Origin: Desulfobacteraceae bacterium UBA2174
GTDB lineage: Bacteria; Desulfobacterota; Desulfobacteria; Desulfobacterales; UBA2174
Reading direction: 5' to 3'
DNA: 25,961 bases
Assembly: GCA_002327445.1 (NCBI GenBank)
Contig: DCWA01000039.1
Span: forward strand, 37,050 to 63,010
Below are positions 5,933 to 14,311 of this stretch, piece by piece (position 1 is the first letter of the stretch; each line of letters starts with the position of its first letter). A program made the translations under genes and the position numbers. Below the pieces are notes generated by a model. It saw only the letters and a program-made list of their open reading frames with translations, was not told the DNA's origin and did not search any database.

Positions 5933-7347
5933 GCCCCTGTTTGCCTTTCCAGGTCGGCCAGGAAATCCAGGGCCCGGCGCAGGCGGTCCATCGTCTTGTC
6001 CCGGCCCAGGGCCTCGATGGTTTCAAAAATCCCCGGGCTGGCGGTGCGGCCGGTGAGCGCCAGGCGCACCGGCTGAGCAATTTTGCCCAGCTTCAATCCC
6101 GTGGCCGCCATCACGGCGGTAAACGCCGCCTCCAGACCGGCTTCGGTGAACGGATCGAGCTTCTCCAGTTCCTCCACCAGCTTGCGCAACGGTTCGATGA
6201 CGGCCGGCTTGAAGACCTTTTTCACCGCCGCCGGGTCGTAGTCCACCGCCTCGTCGAAGTAGAACCGCGCCTGGTCCGCCATCTCCTCCAGGGTCTTGCT
6301 GCGCGGTTGGAGAGTGGCGATCACTTTGGGCAGGGAAGCCACGGCGCCGGGCGCCAGGCCCTTGCGCACCAGGATCGGCTCCAGGTGAGCGACCAGCGCC
6401 TGCGGGGCGGCGGCCTGGATGTGATCCGCGTTGAGGGACTGCAGCTTGGCCAGATCGAAGATTCCGGCGGAGCGGCCGATGTTGTCCAGCGTGAACTTCT
6501 CGATGAGTTCGTCGCGGGTAAAAAATTCCTGATCGCCGCAGGACCAGCCCAGGCGCACCAGGTAGTTGATGAAGGCGTCGGGCAGGTAGCCCATATCCCG
6601 GTAGGCGGTCACCGACATGGCCCCATGGCGTTTGCTCAGCCGGGTGCGGTCCGGCCCCAGGACCATGGGCACATGGGCGAAAACCGGCAGCGGCGCGCCC
6701 AAGGCCCGGTAGATCTGAATCTGCTTGGGGGTGTTCATCACGTGGTCGTCGCCGCGGATGATCGTATTGATGCCCATGGCGATATCGTCCACCACCACCA
6801 CAAAATTGTACGTGGGGGTGCCGTCGCTGCGGACGATGACAAAATCGTCGATTTCGGCGTTTTGGAAGGCGATGGGGCCTTTGACGACGTCATCGAGCAC
6901 CGTGGTGCCGGTGGCCGGGGAGCGAAAGCGCAATACTGCCCCCGGGTGGGGGCCGAGCCCTTTGTCGCGGCAGGTGCCATCGTAGCGGGGGTTGGCGCCG
7001 GCGGCCGTGGCCTTGCGGCGCATCTCTTCCACCGCCTCCGGACTGCACGTGCAGTAGTAGGCATGGCCGCTTTCATAGAGGCGCCTGGCGTACTCCAGAT
7101 AAATATCGGTGCGCCGGGATTGAAAATAGGGCCCCTCGTCCCAGTCGATCTCCAGCCAGTGAAGGGCTTCGAAGATCGCCTCGACCGATTCCCGGGTGGA
7201 ACGCACCGTGTCGGTATCCTCGATGCGCAAAACGAAGCGGCCGCCGGTATGCCGTGCGTAGAGCCAATTAAACAGGGCGGTGCGGGCCCCGCCGACGTGC
7301 AGATAGCCGGTCGGGCTGGGGGGAAAGCGAGTGACGATTTTGTCCAT
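5929..7347 (-). CDS. gltX: Glutamate--tRNA ligase
   Basis: This 472-residue cytosolic class I aminoacyl-tRNA synthetase charges tRNA-Glu with glutamate. The HIGH-type signature is PPSPTGYLHVGG (9-20), and the KMSKS-type loop is RLSKRHG near residue 235. FVLRIEDTD and IRGDDHV are further GlxRS marks. A Cys-containing insertion lies at about 97-130 (CTC...C), the place of the zinc site in some GluRS. Length is normal. ATG 7347 has AAGG eight bases upstream. The tRNA-Gln gene follows on the same strand. No glutaminyl-tRNA synthetase is present in the window, so this enzyme may be non-discriminating and feed a GatCAB amidotransferase pathway; that is inference. Confidence 0.97.
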   Translation of the reverse strand: MDKIVTRFPPSPTGYLHVGGARTALFNWLYARHTGGRFVLRIEDTDTVRSTRESVEAIFEALHWLEIDWDEGPYFQSRRTDIYLEYARRLYESGHAYYCTCSPEAVEEMRRKATAAGANPRYDGTCRDKGLGPHPGAVLRFRSPATGTTVLDDVVKGPIAFQNAEIDDFVIVRSDGTPTYNFVVVVDDIAMGINTIIRGDDHVMNTPKQIQIYRALGAPLPVFAHVPMVLGPDRTRLSKRHGAMSVTAYRDMGYLPDAFINYLVRLGWSCGDQEFFTRDELIEKFTLDNIGRSAGIFDLAKLQSLNADHIQAAAPQALVAHLEPILVRKGLAPGAVASLPKVIATLQPRSKTLEEMADQARFYFDEAVDYDPAAVKKVFKPAVIEPLRKLVEELEKLDPFTEAGLEAAFTAVMAATGLKLGKIAQPVRLALTGRTASPGIFETIEALGRDKTMDRLRRALDFLADLERQTGA

Positions 7348-7481
7348 TAAAACAACCTTGCCGGTTTGATGGGTTTGTCATAAAGGGTAGAGGCTTGGGC
7401 CCTTCGCCGAAGCCAATCGATGCTGATAGCACATCGATGGACCGAGGACAACTGGGTTGAGAAATGCGCGCGGGAAATATC

Positions 7482-7510
7482 TTGACAAGACCCGGGCTTT
7501 TCATTAGTTA
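7482..7510 (+). promoter_or_regulatory. Promoter of the rpmF-fabG-acpP-fabF operon
   Basis: TTGACA (7482-7487), a 17-base spacer and TAGTTA (7505-7510) lie 62 bp before rpmF. This is the best sigma70-type match in the 224-bp divergent region between gltX and rpmF. Confidence 0.65.
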
Positions 7511-7571
7511 CAGTGCGGCCCGCGTGCGGGCTTTTATTTTTTTCGATAATTCAATTTGTTAGGAGACAGCC

Positions 7572-7754
7572 ATGGCCTTACCCAAGCACAAGACATCCAA
7601 ATCCAAGCGCGGAATGAGACGGGCGCACAAGAAAACGGAAGCCCCCAATCTCGTCCCCTGCCCGCAGTGCGGTGAAAAGCGCCTGCCGCACCACGCCTGT
7701 CCCGCCTGCGGCAGCTACAAGGGCCGCAACGTTACCGGCAGCGAAGAGGCCTGA
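7572..7754 (+). CDS. rpmF: 50S ribosomal protein L32
   Basis: This 60-residue protein opens MALPKHKTSKSKRGMRRAHKK, the standard L32 basic start. It carries a zinc ribbon with CPQC (49-bp downstream in the gene) and CPAC, a four-cysteine type. TTAGGAGACAGCC before the ATG supplies the ribosome binding site. It leads a fatty-acid gene cluster, as in many bacteria, so lipid synthesis and ribosome production are probably co-transcribed. The plsX, fabH and fabD genes often found next are absent here. Confidence 0.97.
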   Translation: MALPKHKTSKSKRGMRRAHKKTEAPNLVPCPQCGEKRLPHHACPACGSYKGRNVTGSEEA

Positions 7755-7780
7755 CGAGACGAGACGCAGCAGGGTCGCCG

Positions 7781-8527
7781 ATGAGGGAAAAAACGCAGTC
7801 GACGGTGGTGGTCACCGGCGGGTCCAGGGGCATCGGCCGGGCCATTTGCCTGGCTTTTGCCACGGACCGGCCCCGTCTGTTCTTCAACTACCGCAGCGAC
7901 GAAACGGCGGCGGCGGAAACGCTGGCGGCCTGCCGGGCCGCGGGCGCCGATGCCTCCGCGAAAGCGGTGGACGTGGCCGACGGTGCCGCGGTGGCAGCCT
8001 TCTTCAAGGAGATCTTGGAGGCCACCGGGCGCATCGACGTGCTGGTATGCAACGCCGGCATCACCCGGGACGGACTGGTGATGCGCATGTTGCCGGCGGA
8101 CTGGGAGGCGGTGATCGGCACCGACCTCACCGGGGCGTTTCACTGCGTCCGGGCTGCGGCCCGGCCCATGGCGCGCCAGCGCAGCGGCCGCATCATCCTG
8201 GTCACCTCGGTGGTGGGCGCCGCCGGCAACGCCGGGCAGGCCAACTACGCGGCGGCCAAGGCAGGACTCATCGGCCTGACCAAATCCCTGGCCCGGGAGC
8301 TGGCGCCGCGCAACGTGACGGTCAACGCCGTGGCGCCGGGCCTGGTGGACACGGACATGGCGGCGGCCCTGGCGCCGGAGGCCAGAGGCGCCCTCACGGC
8401 GTCCATCCCCCTGGGACGCATCGGCACCCCGGAAGACGTGGCCGCGGCGGTCCGGTTTCTGGTTTCCGACGCCGCCGGCTACATCACCGGCCAGGTGCTT
8501 CACGTCAACGGCGGAATGTACATGTAG
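7781..8527 (+). CDS. fabG: 3-oxoacyl-[ACP] reductase
   Basis: This 248-residue short-chain dehydrogenase reduces 3-oxoacyl-ACP with NADPH in fatty acid elongation. The cofactor loop is TGGSRGIG (12-19), with NAG at 91-93 followed by the FabG-typical ITRDGLVMRM. The catalytic residues are S143, Y156 and K160 (YAAAK). The C-terminus GQVLHVNGGMYM is standard. It starts 26 bp after rpmF with AGGG upstream, and acpP and fabF follow. General SDR enzymes are the alternative, but motif and context favour FabG. Confidence 0.95.
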   Translation: MREKTQSTVVVTGGSRGIGRAICLAFATDRPRLFFNYRSDETAAAETLAACRAAGADASAKAVDVADGAAVAAFFKEILEATGRIDVLVCNAGITRDGLVMRMLPADWEAVIGTDLTGAFHCVRAAARPMARQRSGRIILVTSVVGAAGNAGQANYAAAKAGLIGLTKSLARELAPRNVTVNAVAPGLVDTDMAAALAPEARGALTASIPLGRIGTPEDVAAAVRFLVSDAAGYITGQVLHVNGGMYM

Positions 8528-8614
8528 CCGGGCCGTCATTCCGGCGGACCGTTTCATTCAACGCCGCTTGCAGTCACCCAAAATCCAGACAGACCTGTTG
8601 AACGAGGAGGATGA

Positions 8615-8842
8615 ATGTCGGTTCAAGACAAAGTCAAAAAAATCATCGCCGAAAAGCTCGGTGTCGATCCTTCGGAAGTGGTTCCCGAGGCCTCCTTTGT
8701 GGACGATCTGGGGGCCGATTCTCTCGACCTGGTAGAGCTGATCATGTCCATGGAGGAAGCCTTCGACGTCGAGATCTCCGACGAGGACGCCGAGAATCTC
8801 AAAACCGTTCAAGATGCCATCGATTACATCAACAGCCACTGA
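8615..8842 (+). CDS. acpP: Acyl carrier protein
   Basis: This 75-residue acidic protein carries growing acyl chains on a 4'-phosphopantetheine arm. The attachment motif is DSLDLVEL with S36. Helix II and the acidic third helix (EISDEDAENLKTV) match the bacterial ACP. GAGGAGG lies four bases before the ATG, a strong site fitting its high expression. It sits between fabG and fabF in the usual order. Confidence 0.97.
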   Translation: MSVQDKVKKIIAEKLGVDPSEVVPEASFVDDLGADSLDLVELIMSMEEAFDVEISDEDAENLKTVQDAIDYINSH

Positions 8843-8899
8843 CGTCTTCCACCGCCCCGGCAAATGCCGCCGGCGGCCCCGGAAGGATAGACAGCCGTT

Positions 8900-10144
8900 A
8901 TGCGCCGGCGTGTCGTCATAACCGGCATCGGCCTGGTCACCCCCCTGGGTGTCGGCACCGCCGCATCCTGGGAGGCCTTGTGCCGCGGCCGCTCGGGCGT
9001 GGGACCGATCACGCGCTTCGACGCCAGCGGGTTCGACACCCGCATCGCCGCCGAAGTGAGAGGGTTCCGGGCCGCCGATTTCCTGCCGCGCAAGCTGGCC
9101 GCCAGGGCCGAGCCTTTCGTCGCCTTCGCCTGCGCCGCCGCCCGCATGGCGTTGGAGGACGCCGGGATCGCCATCGTCCCGGCGAGGGCCGAGCGGATCG
9201 GGGTGGTCTTGGGTTGCGGCCTGGGGGGGCTCTCTCTCCTGGAAGCCAACTGTCGCCTCATCTCCGAGCGCGGCCCCCAGCGGGTCAGCCCCTTCTTCAT
9301 ACCGATGATGATCAGCAACATGGCCGCGGGTCTCATCGCCATGGAGATCGGCGCCCGCGGCCCGAACCTGACCCTTTCCACCGCCTGTGCCGCCGGCACC
9401 CACGCCGTGGGCGAAGCGGCTGCGATGATCCGCTACGGGCAGGCGGACACCGTGGTGGCCGGCGGCACGGAAGCGTTGGTGGCACCGACATGCATTGCCG
9501 GCTTCGGCGCCATGCGTGCCCTTTCCACCCGCAATGCGGCCCCCGCACAGGCGTCGCGGCCCTTTGACCGGGATCGCGACGGATTCGTGGTCGGCGAAGG
9601 CGCCGGCATCCTGATCCTCGAGTGCCTGGACCAGGCATTGGACCGCGGCGCCCGGATCTACGCCGAAGTGGCGGGCTATGGCAGCAGTTGCGACGCCTAC
9701 CACCTCACCCAGCCCCCGCCGGACGCCGGCGGGGCGGTGGGCTGCATGCGCACCGCACTGGCCGACGCGGAACTCTTGCCGGAAAACATCGATTACATCA
9801 ACGCCCACGGCACCGGCACGCCCCTCAACGACGTCGTGGAAACCCGGGCCATCAAGTCGGTTTTCGACGCGGAAGCCTACCGGATCCCGATCAGTTCCAC
9901 CAAGTCGATGACCGGACACCTCATCGGCGCCGCCGGGGGCGTGGAAGCGGCGTTCTGCGCCCTGGCGATCCGGCACGCAACGATTCCGCCGACCATCAAC
10001 CTGGACCATCCGGACCCGGCCTGCGACCTGGATTACGTGCCCCACAAGGCCCGCCGGGCGCCCATCGAAACGGCCATGAGCAACAGCTTCGGGTTCGGCG
10101 GCACCAACGCCACCCTCGTTTTAAAGGCGTGGCGGCCCGATTGA
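8900..10144 (+). CDS. fabF: 3-oxoacyl-[ACP] synthase II
   Basis: This 414-residue condensing enzyme adds two-carbon units from malonyl-ACP to acyl-ACP. The catalytic triad is visible: C163 in STACAAGTHA, H303 in NAHGTGTPLND and H340 in KSMTGHLIGAAGG. GFGGTNATLVL near the end is typical of KAS II. Length is normal. The start MRRRVVITGIGLVTPLG is canonical, with GGAAGG upstream. A duplicated or specialised KAS cannot be ruled out, but the position after acpP supports FabF. Confidence 0.96.
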   Translation: MRRRVVITGIGLVTPLGVGTAASWEALCRGRSGVGPITRFDASGFDTRIAAEVRGFRAADFLPRKLAARAEPFVAFACAAARMALEDAGIAIVPARAERIGVVLGCGLGGLSLLEANCRLISERGPQRVSPFFIPMMISNMAAGLIAMEIGARGPNLTLSTACAAGTHAVGEAAAMIRYGQADTVVAGGTEALVAPTCIAGFGAMRALSTRNAAPAQASRPFDRDRDGFVVGEGAGILILECLDQALDRGARIYAEVAGYGSSCDAYHLTQPPPDAGGAVGCMRTALADAELLPENIDYINAHGTGTPLNDVVETRAIKSVFDAEAYRIPISSTKSMTGHLIGAAGGVEAAFCALAIRHATIPPTINLDHPDPACDLDYVPHKARRAPIETAMSNSFGFGGTNATLVLKAWRPD

Positions 10145-10179
10145 AACGGCCTTCGCCGGCCCATCTCGAGGAGGCGACC

Positions 10180-10638
10180 ATGAAGAATCCTTCGGCCATC
10201 ATCATCGGCAGCGACCACGCCGCTTTCCCCCTGAAGGAGCGAATCGAGCAGGAACTCGTCCGACTCGGCTTCCAGGTGGAGGATGTCGGCACCCACGGGA
10301 CCGCCTCCTGCGACTACCCCACGTTTGGCCAGGCCGTGGCCCGTCGGGTCGCCTCGGGGGAATTCGACCGGGGCATCCTTCTCTGCGGCACCGGCCTCGG
10401 GATGTCGATGGTGGCCAACCGCTTCCCCGGCGTGCGGGCCGCCCTGTGCTCCGAACCGCTATCGGCGGCCTTGAGCCGCCGCCACAACGACGCCAACGTG
10501 CTGGTGATGGGGGGGCGGATGATCGGAGAGGCCATGGCCCTGGAAATCGTGCAGGTTTGGCTCCGGACGAATTTCGAGGGGGACCGGCACCAGCGGCGCA
10601 TCGGGATGTTCGACCGGGTTCCGCCCGCCGCCGAATAA
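10180..10638 (+). CDS. rpiB: Ribose-5-phosphate isomerase B
   Basis: The 152-residue product interconverts ribose-5-phosphate and ribulose-5-phosphate in the cytosol. GSDHAAFPLKE (10-20), CGTGLGMSMVANRFPGVRAALC (catalytic-type C69) and RRHNDANVLVMGGR are family marks of RpiB/LacAB. The ATG has GAGGAGG five bases upstream; longer open frame to 9622 is only a shadow of fabF. It follows fabF by 35 bp and probably ends that operon. Its product ribulose-5-phosphate is a substrate for RibBA encoded further on. Confidence 0.95.
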   Translation: MKNPSAIIIGSDHAAFPLKERIEQELVRLGFQVEDVGTHGTASCDYPTFGQAVARRVASGEFDRGILLCGTGLGMSMVANRFPGVRAALCSEPLSAALSRRHNDANVLVMGGRMIGEAMALEIVQVWLRTNFEGDRHQRRIGMFDRVPPAAE

Positions 10639-10741
10639 GCACCCGCTGCCGGAAACCCCATGAGGTCTGCGGCCGCCGAAAACGGCCCTTGCCAAAAACG
10701 ACAAGCTCGTGGAAAGTTCGGCAATCGCCAGTTGGGGCATG

Positions 10742-10786
10742 GTGGACTATGTGGACAGAGTGGACCAGATGGACAATGTGGACACG
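10742..10786 (+). repeat. 9-bp tandem repeat GTGGACNNN, five units
   Basis: GTGGAC recurs at 10742, 10751, 10760, 10769 (ATGGAC) and 10778, each exactly nine bases apart with three variable bases between. It lies in the 279-bp gap between rpiB and glyA, outside any credible gene. Apart from this and the CTCTGTG set the gap shows nothing I can name. Confidence 0.85.
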
Positions 10787-10824
10787 GCAGAAAGAGACTC
10801 AGTCCGGGTAAATTCCCTATTTTT

Positions 10825-10850
10825 CTCTGTGCCCCTCTGTGAACTCTGTG
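10825..10850 (+). repeat. Three CTCTGTG copies before glyA
   Basis: CTCTGTG occurs at 10825, 10835 and 10844, spaced 10 and 9 bases. The set follows the GTGGACNNN array by about 40 bp and ends 68 bp before the glyA start. No coding role is evident. Confidence 0.6.
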
Positions 10851-10917
10851 GTTGAAAGTTCATTTTTACGGACGAATGCACATTGATTCAGCATCGAAAA
10901 AGGACGTGACGCCCGTG

Positions 10918-12183
10918 ATGCCAGAGCCGCTTGCATCGGTGGATCCCGAAATCGCCGAGGCCATCGCCCGGGAGCTGGAGCGCCAGCGATACACCCTGGA
11001 GATGATCGCCTCCGAAAACATCGCCAGCCCGGCGGTCATGGCCGCCCAGGGCAGCGTGTTGACCAACAAGTACGCCGAAGGGTATCCCGCCCGGCGCTAC
11101 TACGGGGGCTGCGAGTTCGTGGACCAGGCCGAAGCCTTGGCCATCGATAGGGCCCGGACCCTCTTTGCCGCCGAATACGCCAACGTCCAGCCGCACAGCG
11201 GATCCCAGGCCAACATGGCCGTCTACTTCGCCCTACTGTCGCCCGGCGACCGGATCATGGGGATGGACCTGGCCCACGGCGGCCATCTCACCCACGGCAG
11301 CCCGGTGAGTTTCTCGGGACGCCTGTTCGATTTCGTCCACTACGGCGTCGACCGGGATACCGGCCGCATCGATTACGACCACCTCGACGCTTTGGCCCGC
11401 GCCAGGCGGCCCAAGATGATCGTGGCTGGCGCGAGCGCCTATCCCCGCATCATCGATTTCCCGGCCCTGGCCAGGACCGCCGCGGCCATCGAGGCCGTGC
11501 TGATGGTGGACATGGCCCACATCGCCGGGCTGGTGGCCGCCGGGGTGCACCCTTCTCCCGTACCGCATGCCGACGTGGTGACCTCCACCACCCACAAGAC
11601 CCTGCGCGGACCGCGGGGCGGGCTGATCCTGGCCCGCGAACCGCTGGGTGCCGCGCTGGACAAACAGATCTTTCCCGGCATCCAGGGCGGACCGCTGATG
11701 CACGTCATCGCCGCCAAGGCGGTGGCCTTCAAGGAAGCCATGGGAGAAAATTTCCGCCGCGACCAGCACCAGACGGTGAAAAACGCCGCCCGCCTTGCCG
11801 ATGCCCTGATGGGCCACGGCGTGGACCTGGTTTCCGGCGGCACGGACAACCACATGCTCCTGGCGGATCTGCGGCGCCTGGACATCAGCGGCAAGGATGC
11901 CCAGACGGCCCTGGAGAAGGCCGGCATCACCGTCAACAAGAACGCCATCCCCTTCGATCCCCGGGGACCCCGGATCACCAGCGGCGTGCGCATCGGCACC
12001 CCGGCCTTGACGACGCGGGGAATGGGCCCGGCCGAGATGGAAGCCATCGCCGAAATGATCGTGGCGGTGCTGCGCCGGCCGGACAACGAGACCCGGCTGG
12101 CACAGATCCGGCGGCAGGTGCGGCAGTTGTGCGAGCGTTTCCCCATCTATCCCCATCTGGGCCCCGACCGGCCAGTGGCATGA
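10918..12183 (+). CDS. glyA: Serine hydroxymethyltransferase
   Basis: This PLP enzyme converts serine and tetrahydrofolate to glycine and 5,10-methylene-THF. IASENIASPAVMAAQGSVLTNKYAEGYP is split over the N-terminal fold; the PLP lysine is K227 in TTHKTLRGPRGG. HIAGLVAAG and GTDNHMLLADLR are further marks. I prefer ATG 10918 (MPEPLASVDPEI), which matches usual family starts. The open frame begins at a TTG (10852) inside repeat sequence without a ribosome site, and an in-frame ATG lies at 10876. With this start the product is 421 residues. AAGGA lies 13 bases upstream, rather far. It heads a close string of nucleotide and riboflavin genes. Confidence 0.95.
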   Translation: MPEPLASVDPEIAEAIARELERQRYTLEMIASENIASPAVMAAQGSVLTNKYAEGYPARRYYGGCEFVDQAEALAIDRARTLFAAEYANVQPHSGSQANMAVYFALLSPGDRIMGMDLAHGGHLTHGSPVSFSGRLFDFVHYGVDRDTGRIDYDHLDALARARRPKMIVAGASAYPRIIDFPALARTAAAIEAVLMVDMAHIAGLVAAGVHPSPVPHADVVTSTTHKTLRGPRGGLILAREPLGAALDKQIFPGIQGGPLMHVIAAKAVAFKEAMGENFRRDQHQTVKNAARLADALMGHGVDLVSGGTDNHMLLADLRRLDISGKDAQTALEKAGITVNKNAIPFDPRGPRITSGVRIGTPALTTRGMGPAEMEAIAEMIVAVLRRPDNETRLAQIRRQVRQLCERFPIYPHLGPDRPVA

Positions 12184-12208
12184 CCGGCGGCATGAAAGGA
12201 AATCCGGC

Positions 12209-12709
12209 GTGAACCACCCTCCTGCGGATCCGAGGCCGCCCTGGGACGACTACTTCATGGACATCGCCAAGCTGGTGGCCCGGCGCTCCACCTGCCTGCG
12301 CCGGGCGGTGGGCGCCGTGATCGTCAAGGACAAACGCATCCTGTCCACCGGCTACAACGGGGCGCCCAGCGGCATCGCCCACTGCGCGGAAACCGGCTGC
12401 CTGCGCGAACGGCTCAAGGTCCCGTCCGGGGAGCGCCACGAACTGTGCCGGGGCATCCATGCCGAGCAGAACGCCATCATCCAGGCGGCCTACCACGGGG
12501 TCTCGATCCGCGGCGCCACCCTGTACTGCACCAACCTGCCCTGCTCCATCTGCGCCAAGATGATCATCAACGCCGGCATCCGCGCCATCGTCTACCTTTC
12601 CGGATACGCCGACACGATGAGCGAAGAGATGCTGAACCAGGCCGGAATCGAGGTCCGGCGCCTCGTTCCGGAAGACCAGGCGTCCGCCGACGAGGGAGCG
12701 CCCCGATGA
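12209..12709 (+). CDS. dCMP deaminase family protein
   Basis: This 166-residue zinc deaminase probably converts dCMP to dUMP for thymidylate synthesis. The zinc and catalytic motifs are HAEQNAII (H84, E86) and PCSIC (C112, C115). The N-terminal DYFMDIAKLVARRSTCLRRAVGAV and SGYNGAPSGIAHC segments match the ComEB/dCMP deaminase group. It starts with GTG, with AAAGGA about eight bases upstream. Its stop overlaps nrdR as ATGA, so two nucleotide-metabolism genes are coupled. Placement after glyA fits, since methylene-THF from GlyA is used by thymidylate synthase. A deaminase with another nucleotide substrate is possible. Confidence 0.92.
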   Translation: MNHPPADPRPPWDDYFMDIAKLVARRSTCLRRAVGAVIVKDKRILSTGYNGAPSGIAHCAETGCLRERLKVPSGERHELCRGIHAEQNAIIQAAYHGVSIRGATLYCTNLPCSICAKMIINAGIRAIVYLSGYADTMSEEMLNQAGIEVRRLVPEDQASADEGAPR

Positions 12710-13170
12710 AATGTCCTTTCTGCGGCGAGTCCGAAGACAAGGTGATCGACTCGCGCCTGAGCCGGAGCGGGCTGGAAATCCGGCGGCGCCGGGAGTGCAT
12801 CGAGTGCGGACGGCGGTTCACCACCTACGAGCGCATCGAGGAAACCCCGCTGATGATCCTGAAAAAGGACGGCCGGCGGGAGGAATTTAGCCGCGACAAG
12901 GTGCGCAGCGGCATCCTGAGAGCCTGCGAAAAACTCGACATCAGCATCCACGCCATCGAGGATTTTCTCCGCGACCTGGAACACGACCTGAAAGACGTCG
13001 GAGAGCGGGAAGTGCCCTCGACCGTGGTGGGCGAACGGGTGATGCGCTGGCTGCACGAGCAGAACGACATCGCCTACGTGCGCTTCGCTTCCGTGTACCG
13101 CGAATTCAAGGACGTCCACGACTTCATGTCCGAGCTGCGCAGCCTCCTGAGCAAAACCGATGGACGATGA
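12706..13170 (+). CDS. nrdR: Transcriptional repressor NrdR
   Basis: This 154-residue protein represses ribonucleotide reductase genes in response to ATP/dATP. The zinc ribbon uses C3, C6, C31 and C34 (MKCPFCG and CIECGRRF). An ATP-cone follows at about 46-136 (VLKKDG-like ILKKDGRREEF; FASVYREFKD). Length is standard. The ATG overlaps the deaminase stop; GAGGGAG lies seven bases upstream. The end overlaps ribD by 11 bp. NrdR beside rib genes is common in bacteria. Confidence 0.97.
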   Translation: MKCPFCGESEDKVIDSRLSRSGLEIRRRRECIECGRRFTTYERIEETPLMILKKDGRREEFSRDKVRSGILRACEKLDISIHAIEDFLRDLEHDLKDVGEREVPSTVVGERVMRWLHEQNDIAYVRFASVYREFKDVHDFMSELRSLLSKTDGR

Positions 13171-14311
13171 CCGACGATTCATGCAGATGGCCCTGGACCT
13201 GGCGGCCCTGGGCGCCGGGCGCACCTCGCCCAACCCCATGGTCGGCGCGGTGGTGGTCCGCGACGGCCAAGTCGTCGGAGAGGGATACCACCAACGGGCC
13301 GGGGGACCCCACGCCGAGGTGCTTGCCATCGACGCGGCGGGAGAGCGGGCCTTCGGCGCCACCTTGTACGTCACCCTGGAGCCCTGCAACCATTACGGCC
13401 GAACGCCGCCCTGCACCGAAAAAATCCTTGCCGCCGGGATCCGACGGGTGGTGGTGGCCATGGGCGACCCCAATCCGACGGTCGCCGGAGGAGGCAATGC
13501 CCGGTTGCAGGCCGCCGGCCTCGTCGTCGAGGCGGGGCTCTTGGCAGATGCGGCTGCACGGCTCAACGAGGCGTGGATCAAATACATCCGCACCGGGTTG
13601 CCCTTCGTGGTGCTCAAGTGCGCCGCCACCCTCGACGGATGCATCGCCACGCGCACCGGAGATGCGCGCTGGGTGACCGGGCCGGCGGCCCGGGAGGAGG
13701 TCCATCGGCTCCGCAGCCGGATGGATGCCATCCTGGTGGGCGTGGGCACGGTGCTGGCAGACGATCCCCGGCTCACGGCCCGTTTGCCCGATGGATCGGG
13801 CCACGATCCGCTGCGGATCGTCCTCGACGCCCGCCTCGAAATGCCCCCGGATGCCCGGATGCTCGGGCTTGATTCTCCGGCCGCAACCCTTATCGTATGC
13901 GGCGAAGCCGCGGACCCGGACCGCCGGCAGCGGCTGGAAGCGGCAGGCGCCCGGGTGCTGGCAGCGCCCCTGGACCAGGGCCGCATCGATCTGAATGACC
14001 TGATGCGGCGGCTGGGCACCATGGCGGTCACCAGCGTGTTGATCGAAGGCGGGGCCCGGGTGGCGGCCGCCGCCCTGGCTGGAAAAGTTGTGGACAAGGT
14101 GATGTTTTTCTATGCCTCCAAGATCCTCGGCGGCGAGGGGGTACCGATGTGCCGGGGGCCGGGGGCCGAGCGCATGGCCGAGGCCATCGCGGTGCATGAC
14201 CTGGAGATCGAGCGCATCGGCGACGACATCCTCGTCGCCGGCTATCTCTGGTCGCGGCGTTCATTTTTCGACACTGGGGTCCGGAATTCTCATGTTCACC
14301 GGCATCATTGA
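13160..14311 (+). CDS. ribD: Bifunctional riboflavin deaminase/reductase RibD
   Basis: This 383-residue enzyme deaminates and then reduces the pyrimidine product of GTP cyclohydrolase II. The deaminase domain (about 1-145) has HAE (51-53) and EPCNHYGRTPPC (C76, C85) for zinc. The reductase domain (about 150-365) has VLKCAATLDGCIATRTGDARWVT broken by usual loops, and ILVGVGTVLADDP. The start overlaps nrdR by 11 bp and the end overlaps ribE by 20 bp, implying coupled translation. No FMN riboswitch is seen upstream. Confidence 0.96.
   Translation: MDDDRRFMQMALDLAALGAGRTSPNPMVGAVVVRDGQVVGEGYHQRAGGPHAEVLAIDAAGERAFGATLYVTLEPCNHYGRTPPCTEKILAAGIRRVVVAMGDPNPTVAGGGNARLQAAGLVVEAGLLADAAARLNEAWIKYIRTGLPFVVLKCAATLDGCIATRTGDARWVTGPAAREEVHRLRSRMDAILVGVGTVLADDPRLTARLPDGSGHDPLRIVLDARLEMPPDARMLGLDSPAATLIVCGEAADPDRRQRLEAAGARVLAAPLDQGRIDLNDLMRRLGTMAVTSVLIEGGARVAAAALAGKVVDKVMFFYASKILGGEGVPMCRGPGAERMAEAIAVHDLEIERIGDDILVAGYLWSRRSFFDTGVRNSHVHRHH

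Noticed and set aside
5941..7350. 469-codon open frame on the + strand opposite gltX
   Set aside because: It is an antisense shadow of GC-rich gltX codons, with His/Gly/Gln-biased product and no family motif; gltX itself is certain.
8558..10045. 495-codon minus-strand open frame opposite fabF/acpP
   Set aside because: Antisense shadow spanning two certain genes and their gap, with biased composition.
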